A stretch of DNA of 64,000 nucleotides from the NCBI GenBank assembly GCA_964372095.1, contig CAYJPV010000003.1:243175-307174 (forward strand), given 5' to 3'. This DNA is from CAYJPV01 sp964372095 (GTDB lineage Bacteria > Acidobacteriota > Vicinamibacteria > Vicinamibacterales > JAKQTR01). Positions 63,874-64,000 of the stretch are shown here, piece after piece. The position numbers and the translations under genes were made by a program. Under the pieces are notes generated by a model, which was given only the letters and a program-made list of their open reading frames with translations, had not been told where the DNA came from and searched no databases. Every line of letters begins with the position of its first letter. Position 1 is the first letter of the stretch.

Positions 63874-64000
63874 CGTGGGGATTGGGGATTGNNNNNNNNN
63901 NTAGGCGGCCCATGGCCCGGGGGGTTTGGGGGATGGGGGTTGGGGGGTTGGGAAAGGCAGGGGATGTCCCCAACCCCCAATCCCCAACCCCCAACCCCCA
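63874..64000. repeat. Composite heptad element copy 6 with assembly gap
   Basis: GGGGATT units lead into ten N (63892-63901). Then GGGGGTT-like units reach a core GGGAAAGGCAGGGGATGT then CCCC (63950-63971) and a C-rich arm of CCCCAAC/CCCCAAT units running off the window. The gap splits the left arm, so its length is unknown. Confidence 0.8.

Overview
This is a high-GC bacterial window, most likely from an uncultured member of the Acidobacteriota, class Vicinamibacteria. That assignment is an inference. It rests on an Oar-type TonB receptor with a carboxypeptidase-like N-terminal domain, a ten-Asp-box VPS10/sortilin-like exported protein, an outer membrane with TamA/TamB proteins, class II ribonucleotide reductase, and GC-rich coding sequence throughout. 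Three 10-N scaffold gaps (25784, 62233 and 63892), two of them beside poly-G tracts, point to a metagenome-assembled or draft genome. Order across the gaps is not proven. I see no insertion sequence, prophage or CRISPR array.

Layout. 1-5.5 kb: the end of a glycogen-debranching-like glycosidase, small membrane proteins, an aminotransferase and a sodium:solute symporter. 5.8-13.8 kb: a core block of tRNA-Leu(UAG), tig, clpP, clpX, lon, then engB overlapping rho. 14-16.7 kb: an anion permease divergent from an aldo/keto reductase, then rpmE. 16.9-25.7 kb, minus strand: gatE-gatD-oadB-oadG, then yprA-yprB. gatE and gatD encode the Glu-tRNA(Gln) amidotransferase otherwise known from archaea, and they lie on the same gap-free contig as clpX, lon and rho. 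25.8-38.8 kb: an SDR gene, then a five-gene minus-strand cluster (TonB receptor, PhoD phosphatase, class V aminotransferase, VPS10-like protein, S33 hydrolase) facing a divergent GntR-family regulator. A perfect palindrome lies over the -10 of the receptor promoter. 38.9-42.2 kb: nrdJ, with two NrdR-like boxes upstream. 42.3-53.8 kb, plus strand: an eight-gene, almost fully overlapping operon for an exported glycan (CPBP-type membrane protein, three GT-C-like or multi-span membrane proteins, four GT4 glycosyltransferases and a zinc-ribbon methyltransferase). 53.8-63.9 kb, minus strand: biotin carboxylase, biotin carrier, TamB, a TamA-like protein with about seven POTRA repeats, and a SurA-like periplasmic protein.

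Two features cut across the gene map. First, nearly every non-operonic junction carries tandem repeats with a seven-base unit. Several of these form a composite element: a G-rich heptad arm, a conserved core GGGAAAGRCAGGGGATGT, and usually a C-rich heptad arm. Six copies of the core are seen. Second, several genes have a -10-like box only 6-10 bases before the start codon and no Shine-Dalgarno, which suggests leaderless transcripts. In four of these genes the heptad array ends right at the -10 box. These repeats and the bacterial GatDE are the most promising unusual signals in the window.
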